Notes: generated from the sequence alone by a model not told the origin. A stretch of 64,000 nt of DNA from JAJFJD01 sp965228695 (GCA_965228695.1 CBDDIB010000002.1:3410001-3474000); one strand, 5' to 3'; shown: positions 9,069-18,795, counted from the first letter of the stretch. Program-made: numbers and translations.

Positions 9069-11759
9069 TTGAGCAATCCGCCCACCGGCGATAAGCCGTT
9101 TGACATAAGCCAGGTCACGATTGAGGAGGAGATGAAGCGCTCCTACCTCGATTACGCGATGAGCGTGATCGTGAGCCGGGCGCTTCCGGACGTGCGCGAC
9201 GGGTTGAAACCTGTGCATCGGCGCATCCTCTATTCCATGAAGGAAGGGGGATACGATTCCAGCAAGCCTTATCGCAAGTCGGCCCGGATCGTGGGCGAGG
9301 TCATGGGTAAGTATCACCCCCATGGCGACCAGGCGATCTACGACGCAATGGTGCGGATGGCCCAGGACTTCTCGATGCGGCTGCCGCTCATAGACGGTCA
9401 AGGTAATTTCGGGTCCATGGACGGCGATCCAGCCGCGGCGATGCGCTACACCGAGGCCCGGCTGGCCAAGGCGGCAGAGTCCCTGCTGGACGATATCGAC
9501 AAGGAAACGGTCGATTTTCAGCCCAACTACGACGATTCCATCGAGGAACCGGCGGTTCTGCCCGCCCGGTACCCCAACATGCTGGTCAACGGAGCCGGCG
9601 GCATCGCGGTCGGGATGGCGACGAATATCCCGCCGCACAACCTCGGCGAAGTTATCGATGCCTGCTTGGCCTATATCGAGAATCCGGAAATCACACCGGA
9701 CGAATTGATCGAGATCGTCCCTGGGCCGGATTTCCCCACCGGGGCACTGATCCTTGGCCGCAACGGCATTCGGGCGGCCTATCACACGGGCCGCGGCTCC
9801 GTTGTGATGCGCGGCCGGACCCACATCGAATCGGTCAGCAAGGACCGCGAAGCGATCGTCGTCACCGAAATCCCCTATCAGGTGAACAAGGCGCGGATGC
9901 TGGAGCGCATCGCGGAATTGGTGCGCGACAAAACGATCGAAGGCATCTCGGACCTGCGCGACGAGTCGGACCGCGAAGGTCTGCGCGTCGTGGTCGAACT
10001 GCGGCGCGATACCATCGCCGATGTCATCCTGGCCCAGCTCTATCGGTATTCGCCGCTGCAAACGAGCTTCGGCGTCAACATGCTGGCCCTGAACCAGGGC
10101 CGGCCCGAGATGATGCCGCTCAAGGAGATCATCGCGGCTTTCGTCGAGTTCCGCGAAGAGGTCATCACCCGCCGGACCGTCTATGAACTGCGCAAGGCGC
10201 GCGAGCGGGCTCATGTCCTGGCCGGATTGCTGGTCGCCATCAACAACATCGATCCGGTGATCGAACTGATTCGCGCCGCGCCGGATCCGGCGACCGCGCG
10301 CGAGCAGTTGATGGCCCGCGACTGGCCGGCCACAGATGTCGAGCCGTTCATCAAGATTATCGACGATCCGGGACATGAGGTGGTCGACGGCAAGTACCGC
10401 CTGTCGGAAACCCAGGCGCGCGCGATCCTTGAACTGCGCCTGCAACGGTTGACCGGCATGGAACGCGAGAAGCTGGCCGAGGAGACCAACGAACTCGCAG
10501 CACGGATAAACGGTTATCTGGAGATTCTGCAATCCCGCGAGCGCCTCATCGAGGTTATGCGGGAAGAGCTGACGGAGATGCGGGAGGCCTATGCCAACGA
10601 TCGCCGCACGACCATCGAGGAAGCAGAGTTCGAGCACGATATCGAAGACCTGATTCAGCGCGAAGACATGGTCGTGACGGTGACCCATGCCGGCTATATC
10701 AAAAGGGTGCCGCTGTCGACCTATCGGGCTCAACGCCGCGGCGGACGGGGCCGGGCGGGGATGAGCACCCGGGACGGCGATTTCCTCAGCCGGGTGTTCG
10801 TGACATCGACGCACACGTCGGTGCTGTTCTTCTCGACCCGTGGCATCGTGTACGAGATGAAAGTTTACAAATTACCGCTGGGCAGCCCCACGGCGCGCGG
10901 CAAGGCAATGGTGAACCTTCTGCCACTCGAGGAAGGGGAGTCGATCTCCACGGTCATGACCTTGCCAGAGGAGGAAGAGGAGCAGCAAGAGAAGTTCGTG
11001 ATGTTCTCGACCGCTGGCGGCAACGTGCGCCGGAACCGGCTGAGCGATTTCGTGAACATCAAGGCGAACGGCAAGATCGCGATGAAGCTTGCCGACGGCG
11101 ATCGTCTGGTGAACGTCCGAATCTGTAGAGAAGATCAAGATGTTGTGCTCGCCAGCCGGAAGGGGATGTGCATCCGGTTTCCCGTTACTGACGTTCGCGT
11201 CTTTACGGGCCGGACATCAACCGGCGTCCGCGGCATTCGCCTCGACAAAGGCGACGAGGTGATTTCCATGTCGATTCTGTCGCATGCGGAAATCGATATG
11301 AACGTGCGCGATGACTATCTGCGCATTGCCGCCCACAACCGGCGGACTGAAGCAAATGGCGTCGAAAACGGGGATAACCTGCCCGAGATGGCCGACGACC
11401 AATACAACGAGCTTGCCGAACGGGAACAGTTCATCCTCGCCGTGACCGAAAAGGGCTTCGGCAAACGGACCTCCGCCTACGAATACCGGGTGACGGGACG
11501 GGGCGGCAAAGGCATCGGCAATCTTGACGTTACCGACCGAAACGGGCCGGTCGCCGCGACCTTCCCGATCGATTCAAGCGATCAGATCATGCTTGTGACC
11601 GATGCGGGGCAATTGATTCGGTGCCCGGTAGACGATATTCGTATCGCCGGACGGAAGACACAGGGTGTCACGTTGTTCCGCGTCGACGATGACGAGAAGG
11701 TCGTGTCGGTCGCGCGTCTGCGGGAAGTTGGCGACGAAGACGACGAAGACGAGCAATAA
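9069..11759 (+). CDS. gyrA: DNA gyrase subunit A
   Basis: The 896-residue breakage-reunion subunit introduces negative supercoils with GyrB. The winged-helix domain contains the catalytic Tyr127 (AAAMRYTEA). The beta-pinwheel C-terminal domain carries the GyrA box QRRGGRG, which separates it from ParC. The quinolone-determining segment reads YHPHGDQAIYD: the residue matching E. coli Ser83 is Gln88, and Asp87 is kept as Asp92. The only start giving the full N-terminus is TTG at 9069, without a clear Shine-Dalgarno. The C-terminus is an acidic tail (GDEDDEDEQ). coaD follows 29 bases later and may be co-transcribed. Confidence 0.96.
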   Translation: MSNPPTGDKPFDISQVTIEEEMKRSYLDYAMSVIVSRALPDVRDGLKPVHRRILYSMKEGGYDSSKPYRKSARIVGEVMGKYHPHGDQAIYDAMVRMAQDFSMRLPLIDGQGNFGSMDGDPAAAMRYTEARLAKAAESLLDDIDKETVDFQPNYDDSIEEPAVLPARYPNMLVNGAGGIAVGMATNIPPHNLGEVIDACLAYIENPEITPDELIEIVPGPDFPTGALILGRNGIRAAYHTGRGSVVMRGRTHIESVSKDREAIVVTEIPYQVNKARMLERIAELVRDKTIEGISDLRDESDREGLRVVVELRRDTIADVILAQLYRYSPLQTSFGVNMLALNQGRPEMMPLKEIIAAFVEFREEVITRRTVYELRKARERAHVLAGLLVAINNIDPVIELIRAAPDPATAREQLMARDWPATDVEPFIKIIDDPGHEVVDGKYRLSETQARAILELRLQRLTGMEREKLAEETNELAARINGYLEILQSRERLIEVMREELTEMREAYANDRRTTIEEAEFEHDIEDLIQREDMVVTVTHAGYIKRVPLSTYRAQRRGGRGRAGMSTRDGDFLSRVFVTSTHTSVLFFSTRGIVYEMKVYKLPLGSPTARGKAMVNLLPLEEGESISTVMTLPEEEEEQQEKFVMFSTAGGNVRRNRLSDFVNIKANGKIAMKLADGDRLVNVRICREDQDVVLASRKGMCIRFPVTDVRVFTGRTSTGVRGIRLDKGDEVISMSILSHAEIDMNVRDDYLRIAAHNRRTEANGVENGDNLPEMADDQYNELAEREQFILAVTEKGFGKRTSAYEYRVTGRGGKGIGNLDVTDRNGPVAATFPIDSSDQIMLVTDAGQLIRCPVDDIRIAGRKTQGVTLFRVDDDEKVVSVARLREVGDEDDEDEQ

Positions 11760-11788
11760 GGGACCTCGGAGAAAAGGAATAACCAAGA

Positions 11789-12295
11789 ATGTCTGAGGAT
11801 CGTGTTGGCCTATATCCCGGAACGTTCGATCCCATCACGAATGGGCATCTCGACATCATCACGCGGGCGGCGAACCATCTGGTGGATACGCTGATCGTGG
11901 CGGTTGCCCGCAATATCGGTAAAGGGCCGCTGTTCAGCGTCGACGAGCGCGTCCAGATGGTAAAAGACGAGGTCACCGCGAACGGCGACCGGCTTCGGGC
12001 CGATATCATCGTGAAGTCGTTCGACAACCTTCTCGTGGATTTTGCGCGCGAGAACGGCGCCGGGATGATCGTCCGGGGCCTGCGCGCCGTTTCGGATTTC
12101 GAGTATGAGTTCCAAATGGCCTCGATGAACCGGTGCCTGGACGACGGCATCGAGACCACCTTCCTGATGGCGTCGGATCGCAACCACTTCATCTCGTCGC
12201 GGTTCGTTAAGGAAATCGCCATGCTGGGCGGAGACATCAAACCCTTCGTGCCCTCAAGAATCGCGGAAATCGTCGATACGAAATTCGCCCGCTGA
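11789..12295 (+). CDS. coaD: Phosphopantetheine adenylyltransferase
   Basis: The 168-residue cytoplasmic enzyme joins 4'-phosphopantetheine and ATP to dephospho-CoA, the penultimate step of CoA synthesis. The nucleotidyltransferase signature GTFDPITNGH sits at residues ~10-19 and ISSRFVKEIA near 133. The length is typical of CoaD (about 160-170). It lies 29 bases after gyrA, a pairing common in alphaproteobacteria. Confidence 0.95.
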   Translation: MSEDRVGLYPGTFDPITNGHLDIITRAANHLVDTLIVAVARNIGKGPLFSVDERVQMVKDEVTANGDRLRADIIVKSFDNLLVDFARENGAGMIVRGLRAVSDFEYEFQMASMNRCLDDGIETTFLMASDRNHFISSRFVKEIAMLGGDIKPFVPSRIAEIVDTKFAR

Positions 12296-12376
12296 CAAGA
12301 TTTGGTTAAGCATTTCTTCGTTTAATACCCGCTGGGGCCGGCGTTTCCGCTGGTCATTGAACGTGACTCAGCGGGC

Positions 12377-13144
12377 ATGCGCAGAAATCGGCGAGTTTTC
12401 CTCCTTTTCCTGACGAGTCTCTTGACCGTATCGGGTCCCTCGGGAGCCGAAAATTCCGTTGAACCCACGGTTTCGTCGCGGCTTGCCCCAAGCTTTATCG
12501 AATTCTTCGACACGTTGGCGCTGACGGCGGATTTCGGGCCGTTCAACCGTCGTCCGGCATGGGTTCGCAAATGGAATGGCCCGGTCACCGTCACCCTGTC
12601 GGCCCCGGCAGAGAAGCTGCGCGATGACATCGAGCGGCTGACCCGCCGGGTCTCGCAATGGACCGGCCTGTCATTTACCGTCGCGGCGCCGGGCAGCCGG
12701 CCGGTCGTCGACGGCAGCAATGTCATCAATGTCCGGCTCATTCCGCAGTCCGATACCGGCGCGACGTTTTCCTCCGGCGACATTGTCTGCCAAACCGAGA
12801 CGCATGGCATGGGCGGGGCGCTCCACACCGGATACATGGTTATCAGCGAGCGTTATGTGGATTGCCTGAAGCACGAGTTCATGCATGTGCTGGGGTTCGA
12901 TTCACATTGGCGGCCGGCGGGACGGACCAATATCCGATCCGTGTTGGCGCTTCGAGATACCGAAAAGCGAACGGCCGATTTCTCGAGCTGGGACATCCTG
13001 GCAATCCAACTGCTGTACAACCAACGCATCCATGCCGGTATGCCGCGCGGCCGCAGCCTGGTGATCGCCAACGAGGTGATCCGTCGCGGCCCGCAGCGGG
13101 CAGCCTTGCCGGCGACGGACGGTTTTCGTCAGACAAATTGGTAG
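12377..13144 (+). CDS. Secreted HExxH protein, DUF2927-like putative metallopeptidase
   Basis: The 255-residue protein has a signal peptide (residues 1-24). The C-terminal half carries DCLKHEFMHVLGFDSH, in which HEFMH matches the zinc-binding HExxH and is followed by a Gly three residues on and a third His four residues later. Metzincins have the third His one position earlier, so the ligand set is near-canonical but displaced. Overall order (VRLIPQSD, a Cys before the motif) recalls DUF2927 proteins, whose function is unknown. Peptidase activity is inference. Confidence 0.65.
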   Translation: MRRNRRVFLLFLTSLLTVSGPSGAENSVEPTVSSRLAPSFIEFFDTLALTADFGPFNRRPAWVRKWNGPVTVTLSAPAEKLRDDIERLTRRVSQWTGLSFTVAAPGSRPVVDGSNVINVRLIPQSDTGATFSSGDIVCQTETHGMGGALHTGYMVISERYVDCLKHEFMHVLGFDSHWRPAGRTNIRSVLALRDTEKRTADFSSWDILAIQLLYNQRIHAGMPRGRSLVIANEVIRRGPQRAALPATDGFRQTNW

Positions 13145-13385
13145 CGATATCTCGGCGCGTCGACGCGGCATAAATGGCTGGCGTCGGTGGCACGATATCC
13201 GTATACCTCGTGCCGCTTCGGGGCGGTCGCCATACCGGCCCAAGAGAGAAATTCGCGGCGCTGCGACCTTCGGCGCAGGCAAAAAAGAACCCTTGAAAAC
13301 CGTATTTGCGACGAAACGCACGTGACCGGTTGGGAAACTGACCAGAATTGCGCGTCCGATAGGTGAGAATGTTGGAGAATTGTTC

Positions 13386-15563
13386 ATGACTGATCGAGTT
13401 CAAACCGGCGGCTTGGCCGTCGCCAAGGTGTTGTATGATTTCGTCAACGACGAAGCGCTGCCGGGAACCGGCGTGGACGCGGCCGAATTCTGGTCTGATC
13501 TCGACGCGATCGTGCACGATCTGTCGCCGAAAAACCGGGCGCTGTTGGCGCGGCGCGACGAATTGCAGGCCCAAATCGACGCATGGCATCGCGAGCGTAA
13601 GGCACAGCCGTTCGATTTGGCGTCCTATCGGTCATTTCTGGAAGAAATCGGGTATCTCCAACCGGAAGGGGACGGGTTTTCGGTTGGCACCGACAACGTG
13701 GATCCCGAAATCAAGTCGATTGCGGGGCCGCAGCTCGTCGTTCCGCTGACCAACGCCCGCTATGCTCTGAACGCCGCCAATGCGCGCTGGGGAAGCCTGT
13801 ACGACGCTCTATACGGCACCGATGCTATTTCCGACGAGGATGGCGCGGCCATCGGCGACGCCTACAACCCGGCGCGAGGCCGGAAGGTGATCGCCTGGGC
13901 TCGCGATTTTCTGGATGATGCCGTTCCGCTCGCGTCCGGGTCCCACCGGGATTCGACGGGCTATGCCGTCGTGGACGGGTCGCTTTCTGCGACCCTGTCG
14001 TCCGGCGCGACCGTCGGCCTGAAAGACCCGGATAAGTTCGTGGGGTATCAGGGCGACGCGGCTGCGCCCACCACCCTGCTGTTCGTGAACCACGGCATGC
14101 ATATCGAACTCCGCATCGATACCAACCACCCAATCGGCATGGACGACCCGGCGGGGGTCAGCGATGTGGTGCTGGAAGCCGCGGTGACGACGATCGTCGA
14201 TTGCGAGGATTCGGTCGCGACGGTCGACGCCGAGGATAAGGTCGAAGCCTACCGCAATTGGCTGGGGCTGATGAACGGGACCCTGACGGCGCGCTTTGCG
14301 AAGGGGGGCGGGCAGGTCGACCGTAGCTTGAACCCCGACCGGACCTATACCGCACCGGACGGCGGGTCGGTCACGCTGCCGGGGCGGAGCCTTCTGCTGA
14401 TCCGGAATGTCGGCCACTTGATGACGATCGATGCAATTCTCGACAAAGACGGCAATCCGGTGCCCGAGGGCATTTTGGACGGGATGATCACGTCGATGAT
14501 CGCGATGCACGACCTGCAAGGACATGGCGATTTCCGCAACAGCCGGGCCGGGTCGGTCTATATCGTCAAACCCAAGATGCACGGCCCGGACGAGGTCGCC
14601 TTTGCCAGCGAGCTCTTCGGCCGGATCGAATCGGCGCTCGGCCTCGATTCCGCCACGCTCAAGATGGGAATCATGGACGAGGAACGCCGCACGACGGTCA
14701 ATCTCAAGGAATGCATTCGCGCTGCCAGCGACCGCGTCGTGTTCATCAACACCGGGTTCCTCGACCGCACCGGCGACGAGATGCATACCGCCATGGAGGC
14801 GGGGCCGATGATCCGCAAGGGCGACATGAAAGCGGCCGCCTGGATCCAGGCCTACGAGGATTGGAATGTCGATATCGGGCTCGAATGCGGCCTGCAAGGG
14901 CACGCCCAGATCGGCAAGGGCATGTGGGCCATGCCGGATATGATGGCGGATATGCTGGAGGCCAAGATCGGCCATCCGCAGGCGGGCGCGAACACCGCCT
15001 GGGTGCCGTCGCCGACCGCGGCCACGCTGCATGCCACGCATTATCATCAGGTCGATGTGGCGGCGCGCCAATCGGAGCTGAAGTCCCGGGATCGGGCGAA
15101 TCTGGACGATATCCTGACGATTCCGCTGGCCGATCGGCCGAATTGGTCTCCGGATGACGTTCAGCAGGAGTTGGACAACAACGCGCAGGGCATTCTCGGC
15201 TACGTGGTCCGCTGGATCGATCAGGGTGTAGGGTGTTCGAAAGTTCCGGATATCAACGATGTCGGGCTCATGGAAGACCGCGCGACCCTGCGTATCTCCA
15301 GTCAGCATATCGCCAACTGGCTTTACCACGGCATCTGTACCGAGGAGCAAGTGGTCGAAACGATGCAGCGGATGGCCGCCGTCGTCGACCGTCAGAACGC
15401 GGACGATCCGGCCTATCGGCCGATGGCGCCGAATTTCGATGACAGCATCGCTTTTCAGGCGGCCTGCGACTTGGTTTTCAAGGGGCGGGAACAACCGAGC
15501 GGATATACCGAGCCTATTCTCCACGCGCGCCGGATCGAGCTGAAAAAGCAGCGCGCGGGCTGA
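13386..15563 (+). CDS. glcB: Malate synthase G
   Basis: The 725-residue monomeric enzyme condenses glyoxylate and acetyl-CoA to malate, allowing growth on C2 compounds or glycolate. The length fits isoform G (about 720-730), not the ~530-residue isoform A. Conserved blocks include TTIVDCEDSVATVDAEDK, MKMGIMDEERRT-like LKMGIMDEERRTTVNL, and GLECGLQGHAQIGKGMW. The ATG at 13386 follows GGAG by 8 bases. No isocitrate lyase AceA is in the window, though an ICL-superfamily protein lies at 59632. The 241-base region upstream shows no recognisable riboswitch. Confidence 0.95.
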   Translation: MTDRVQTGGLAVAKVLYDFVNDEALPGTGVDAAEFWSDLDAIVHDLSPKNRALLARRDELQAQIDAWHRERKAQPFDLASYRSFLEEIGYLQPEGDGFSVGTDNVDPEIKSIAGPQLVVPLTNARYALNAANARWGSLYDALYGTDAISDEDGAAIGDAYNPARGRKVIAWARDFLDDAVPLASGSHRDSTGYAVVDGSLSATLSSGATVGLKDPDKFVGYQGDAAAPTTLLFVNHGMHIELRIDTNHPIGMDDPAGVSDVVLEAAVTTIVDCEDSVATVDAEDKVEAYRNWLGLMNGTLTARFAKGGGQVDRSLNPDRTYTAPDGGSVTLPGRSLLLIRNVGHLMTIDAILDKDGNPVPEGILDGMITSMIAMHDLQGHGDFRNSRAGSVYIVKPKMHGPDEVAFASELFGRIESALGLDSATLKMGIMDEERRTTVNLKECIRAASDRVVFINTGFLDRTGDEMHTAMEAGPMIRKGDMKAAAWIQAYEDWNVDIGLECGLQGHAQIGKGMWAMPDMMADMLEAKIGHPQAGANTAWVPSPTAATLHATHYHQVDVAARQSELKSRDRANLDDILTIPLADRPNWSPDDVQQELDNNAQGILGYVVRWIDQGVGCSKVPDINDVGLMEDRATLRISSQHIANWLYHGICTEEQVVETMQRMAAVVDRQNADDPAYRPMAPNFDDSIAFQAACDLVFKGREQPSGYTEPILHARRIELKKQRAG

Positions 15564-15576
15564 AGGCGGCGGGCCG

Positions 15577-16146
15577 TCAGTCGGCCGCGTCTTTGTCGTC
15601 AAGCAGGCCGGTCGGCAATCCGTCGATGCTGCGGGTGTTTTTCTCCGATCGATAGGCGACGAGGCCGTCTTCGCCCTTGGCTTCGGCCCAGCGCGCCATG
15701 GTGTCGCGCTCGCCCGTATAGTCGAACAGCGGGACCCCGAATCCGCAGGATGTCTGCACCAGGTCGACATCCAGCTGGACGATCTGGCGGGCGCCCAGCG
15801 GCGCTTCGCCATCGTAGGCGTCCGCGAGTAATTTCTCATAATCGGCACTGCCGGCCGGCAGCGTATGACCTCTGCCGTAGAGGCGAAGGATAAGCGGCGG
15901 TCCCTCGACGGCGCAGAGCATGATGGTCATGCGGCCGTCCGCCCGCAAATGGGCTGCTGTTTCGTTTCCACTGCCGGTCAGGTCCAGATAGGTCACGGTG
16001 TGGGGGTCCGGCACGCGTAGGGCATCCGTGCTGCGGGGCGAGATGTTGACGCGCGACGCATCCGTCGCCGTCGCGGTGAAAAAAATATGCTGACGCGCGA
16101 TGAAGTCGCGGTGCTTCGGTTCGATCTTCGGGAATTGCTGGGCCAT
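15577..16146 (-). CDS. Pyridoxamine 5'-phosphate oxidase-fold family protein
   Basis: The 189-residue protein resembles the PNPOx-like FMN-binding split-barrel proteins that begin with a FIARQHIFFTATA-type strand and contain NISPRSTDALRV and YLDLTGSGNETAAHL. Those relatives are mostly uncharacterised; some bind FMN, F420 or haem. A strong GGAGGAG site precedes the ATG. It is convergent with malate synthase, with a 13-base gap. Family is fairly certain and substrate unknown. Confidence 0.8.
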   Translation of the reverse strand: MAQQFPKIEPKHRDFIARQHIFFTATATDASRVNISPRSTDALRVPDPHTVTYLDLTGSGNETAAHLRADGRMTIMLCAVEGPPLILRLYGRGHTLPAGSADYEKLLADAYDGEAPLGARQIVQLDVDLVQTSCGFGVPLFDYTGERDTMARWAEAKGEDGLVAYRSEKNTRSIDGLPTGLLDDKDAAD

Positions 16147-16246
16147 TGCGCTCCTCCTTGTCCTGCAGGGCCGAGGACGGCGCCGGACGAAGCACTATAC
16201 CTAGGGCGATCGCCTCGTCCCAGTAATCTTGGCGGGAACTCCGCGG

Positions 16247-17530
16247 TTAGGCGATTTGCAGCATACCGACGACCGTACCCGTCATGCAGGTGGCGATCGT
16301 GCCCGCGATCAAGGACTTGAAGCCCAATTTAATGATTTCGCGACGCCGCTCCGATGCCATGGTCGTCAGGCCGGCCAGCATGATACCGAGACCCGCGAAA
16401 TTGGCGAAACCGCACAGAGCATAGGTCATCATCAGTCGGGTCCGGTCGCTCAATGCCTCTTCGGGCAGGGCGGCGAGCTTCGTATAGGCGATCAATTCGT
16501 TGAGGATCAGTTTGGTGCCGAGCAATTCGCCGGCAATCTGCGCCTGTGACCAATCGTAGATGCCCATCAGCCAAGCCACAGGTGCGAAGAACCAACCGAA
16601 GAGGCGCGACAAGGTAATCGGCTCGTCATCTACGTAGGGCAGAAAATCCAAGAGGTGATCCGACAGGGCGACGAAGGTTACCGCGACGATCAACATCGCA
16701 ATGATGTTGATCGCCAATTTGGCGCCATCGATCGTACCTTCGGTGAGCGCCTCGAGCGTGTCGTGCGGGCCGTCGTCGGAATCGATGGTGCGCAGGGGAA
16801 CATCCGCGCCGGTCGGCGGCGCGGTGTCCGGGACCATGATTCTGGAAATCATCAATGCGGCGGGAAGCGTGATGATCGATGCCGCCAGGAGTTGAACGAT
16901 CGCATTCGGTATGACCGGTTCCAGGATCGTCGCGAAGAGGACCATGACCGTCCCGGCGATCGTAGCCATGCCGCAGGTCATGACCGCGAAGAGTTCGCCG
17001 CGGCTGAGCCGGTTCAGATACGGACGGATGAGCAGCGGCGCCTCGACCATGCCGAGAAAGACGTTGGCGCCCGCCGCCACACCAAGGGGACCGCCGACGC
17101 CGAGGGTTTTCTGCAAGATCCAAGCAAGGCCGCGCACGATGATTGGCAGAATCCGCCAATGAAAGAGCACTGCGGACAAGGCGCTCATGACGATCACCAG
17201 CGGCAGCGCTTGAAAGGCGAAGACGTAGGTCGCGCCCATTTTCGTCGGCTTGAAGGGGAGGTCACCGCCGCCGAGGAAGCCGAAGACGAACGTCGTTCCC
17301 GCCGTGGTCGCCGACTGCAGCGCCCGAACCGCATTGCTCAGCAGGATGAAGATTTCGGTGAATTCGAAGAGCTTCAGCAACAGGACGGCGATGATGATTT
17401 GAAAAGCGAGGCCGCAAATGATCGTCTTGGCTTGCGTTCGCCCTGCGACTTGCAAGCGATTCTCGCTTAGCAACCACGCAATGGCGACGAAGCCGAAGAG
17501 TCCGAATAATCCCTTGAGGATGAATTCCAT
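16247..17530 (-). CDS. Concentrative nucleoside transporter (NupC/CNT family)
   Basis: The 427-residue inner-membrane symporter is expected to import nucleosides with H+ or Na+. Features typical of CNT proteins are the N-terminal FGLFGFVAIAWLLSENR, the gate region FVFGFLGGGDLPF, GVAAGANVFLGMVEAPLLIRP and the C-terminal ALCGFANFAGLGIMLAG. I start at the ATG 17528-17530 after GGGTGGGA; the longer frame adds 20 non-membrane residues. An AT-rich promoter with an inverted repeat (17593-17612) lies directly upstream. Confidence 0.92.
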   Translation of the reverse strand: MEFILKGLFGLFGFVAIAWLLSENRLQVAGRTQAKTIICGLAFQIIIAVLLLKLFEFTEIFILLSNAVRALQSATTAGTTFVFGFLGGGDLPFKPTKMGATYVFAFQALPLVIVMSALSAVLFHWRILPIIVRGLAWILQKTLGVGGPLGVAAGANVFLGMVEAPLLIRPYLNRLSRGELFAVMTCGMATIAGTVMVLFATILEPVIPNAIVQLLAASIITLPAALMISRIMVPDTAPPTGADVPLRTIDSDDGPHDTLEALTEGTIDGAKLAINIIAMLIVAVTFVALSDHLLDFLPYVDDEPITLSRLFGWFFAPVAWLMGIYDWSQAQIAGELLGTKLILNELIAYTKLAALPEEALSDRTRLMMTYALCGFANFAGLGIMLAGLTTMASERRREIIKLGFKSLIAGTIATCMTGTVVGMLQIA

Positions 17531-17592
17531 GCGTGTCCCACCCTGCCCGAAGGCCGGGAATGCGTACCGGACACCAGGGATACACCGCAATT

Positions 17593-17619
17593 TATTTAAC
17601 TATCGTTAAATACCATTAA
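17593..17619. promoter_or_regulatory. Inverted repeat and phased TTAA motifs upstream of nucleoside transporter
   Basis: TATTTAAC-TATC-GTTAAATA (17593-17612) is a perfect 8-base inverted repeat with a 4-base spacer, 63 bases upstream of the transporter start. TTAA recurs at 17596, 17606 and 17616, exactly 10 bases apart. It sits in an AT-rich stretch that probably holds the promoter. The binding factor is unknown. Confidence 0.5.
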
Positions 17620-17736
17620 GTCAATTATCAATGTATTTTCAAAATGTTATAGCGTGATATCGAGCCGATCTATCCCGTCACCGACCGGCCCGGTCGCGGG
17701 ATCATCCGTTCGTGCCCATTCGACGGGGATTGCGGC

Positions 17737-18795
17737 TTATTGATCGGGCATCGTGCGGGGCTGTTTTCCGTCGGCGATGCGCTGAATATCCTCGAAACGC
17801 TCGCGGGGCATGGGAATGCCCGCCTCGAGCGTTTGCGCCATGCTCTGGGCCTCCGGCTCGCCGGGAATCAGGACCGGAAGCGCCGGGTCTGCCGCCGGGG
17901 TGGCCTTGATGGTTTTGCAGAATGTCTCCATTTGCTCGAAATACGCCTCTTCGCCGAGCAAACGGGCGGGATCCAACGCGATGAAGAAATGCGCGACGCC
18001 TTGCGGCGTCTCATCCCGACGAAAGAGTTGATTAACGCCTGTGGCCGATTGTCCGCCGGAGAGTACCCCCGACAGCATGTCCACCGCCAACGCCAATCCA
18101 TAGCCCTTGTGGCCGCCGATCGGCAGCACCCAGCCCTTCATTCCAGCCAGCGGATCGGTCGTCACATGGCCATCGGCATCGGCGGCCCAGCCTTCCGGGA
18201 TCGATTCGCCGGCCTCGTGGGCATGACGCAGCTTGCTGTAGGCCACCACGCTCTGCGCCATGTCGAGGATGAAATCGGGTCCATTGCGGCGGGGCGCGGC
18301 GATCCCGATCGGGTTGTTGCCATGTGCGAGGGCCGCGCCGCGCCACGGCGCCATGACCGGTTGCGTATTCGTGCCCATAATGGAAACCAGGCCGGCGTCG
18401 CACGCGCGCGCTGCATAGGGTGCGACCGGGCCGAAATGGTGACTGTTCCGGCACCCCACATAGGCCATGCCGCTTTCCTTGGCCATTCGGATGGCGGCCG
18501 CGACACCACGGCTGCCGATGACCGGCCCCATGCCGTTCCCGCCGTCGATAACGGCCAGGCAGGGCGACCGTTCCTCGACCGTTATCTCGGGGTCGGCAAC
18601 GATCGCGCCGTCCAGGATGCGCTGGCAATAGATGATGACGCGGCGGGTCCCATGTGTGCTGATGCCCATCAGGTCGCCGACGACAAGAATACCTGCGGCG
18701 GCGTCCGCGTCGTCCGCCGGTACGCCGACCCGCTCGAAGGCGGCACGGCAAACGGTGTGTAGGTCGTCTTTCGGAATATGGATTATGTCGGTCAC
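17737..18795 (-). CDS. Ldh2/malate-L-sulfolactate-type NAD(P)H-dependent oxidoreductase
   Basis: The 352-residue protein belongs to the Ldh2 family (malate, lactate, ureidoglycolate or sulfolactate dehydrogenases), distinct from Rossmann-fold lactate dehydrogenases. Characteristic stretches are GISTHGTRRV, CRNSHHFGPVAPYAARA, ALAHGNNPIGIAAPR and IGGHKGYGLALAVDMLSGVLSG. I chose the GTG at 18793-18795, preceded by GGAAGATC; the open frame continues 20 codons upstream without family similarity. Substrate cannot be read from the sequence. Confidence 0.88.
   Translation of the reverse strand: MTDIIHIPKDDLHTVCRAAFERVGVPADDADAAAGILVVGDLMGISTHGTRRVIIYCQRILDGAIVADPEITVEERSPCLAVIDGGNGMGPVIGSRGVAAAIRMAKESGMAYVGCRNSHHFGPVAPYAARACDAGLVSIMGTNTQPVMAPWRGAALAHGNNPIGIAAPRRNGPDFILDMAQSVVAYSKLRHAHEAGESIPEGWAADADGHVTTDPLAGMKGWVLPIGGHKGYGLALAVDMLSGVLSGGQSATGVNQLFRRDETPQGVAHFFIALDPARLLGEEAYFEQMETFCKTIKATPAADPALPVLIPGEPEAQSMAQTLEAGIPMPRERFEDIQRIADGKQPRTMPDQ

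Noticed and set aside
8979..10814. Long minus-strand open frame antisense to gyrA
   Set aside because: It is a shadow of gyrA codon structure. The gyrA frame has full family identity.
13145..13385. Glycine or other riboswitch ahead of malate synthase G
   Set aside because: Only a small stem (CTGCG/CGCAG) is visible. No tandem aptamer-like arrangement or terminator/antiterminator was found.
13809..15848. Long minus-strand open frame antisense to malate synthase G
   Set aside because: Same reason; composition is His/Arg/Gly-rich and no domain is present.
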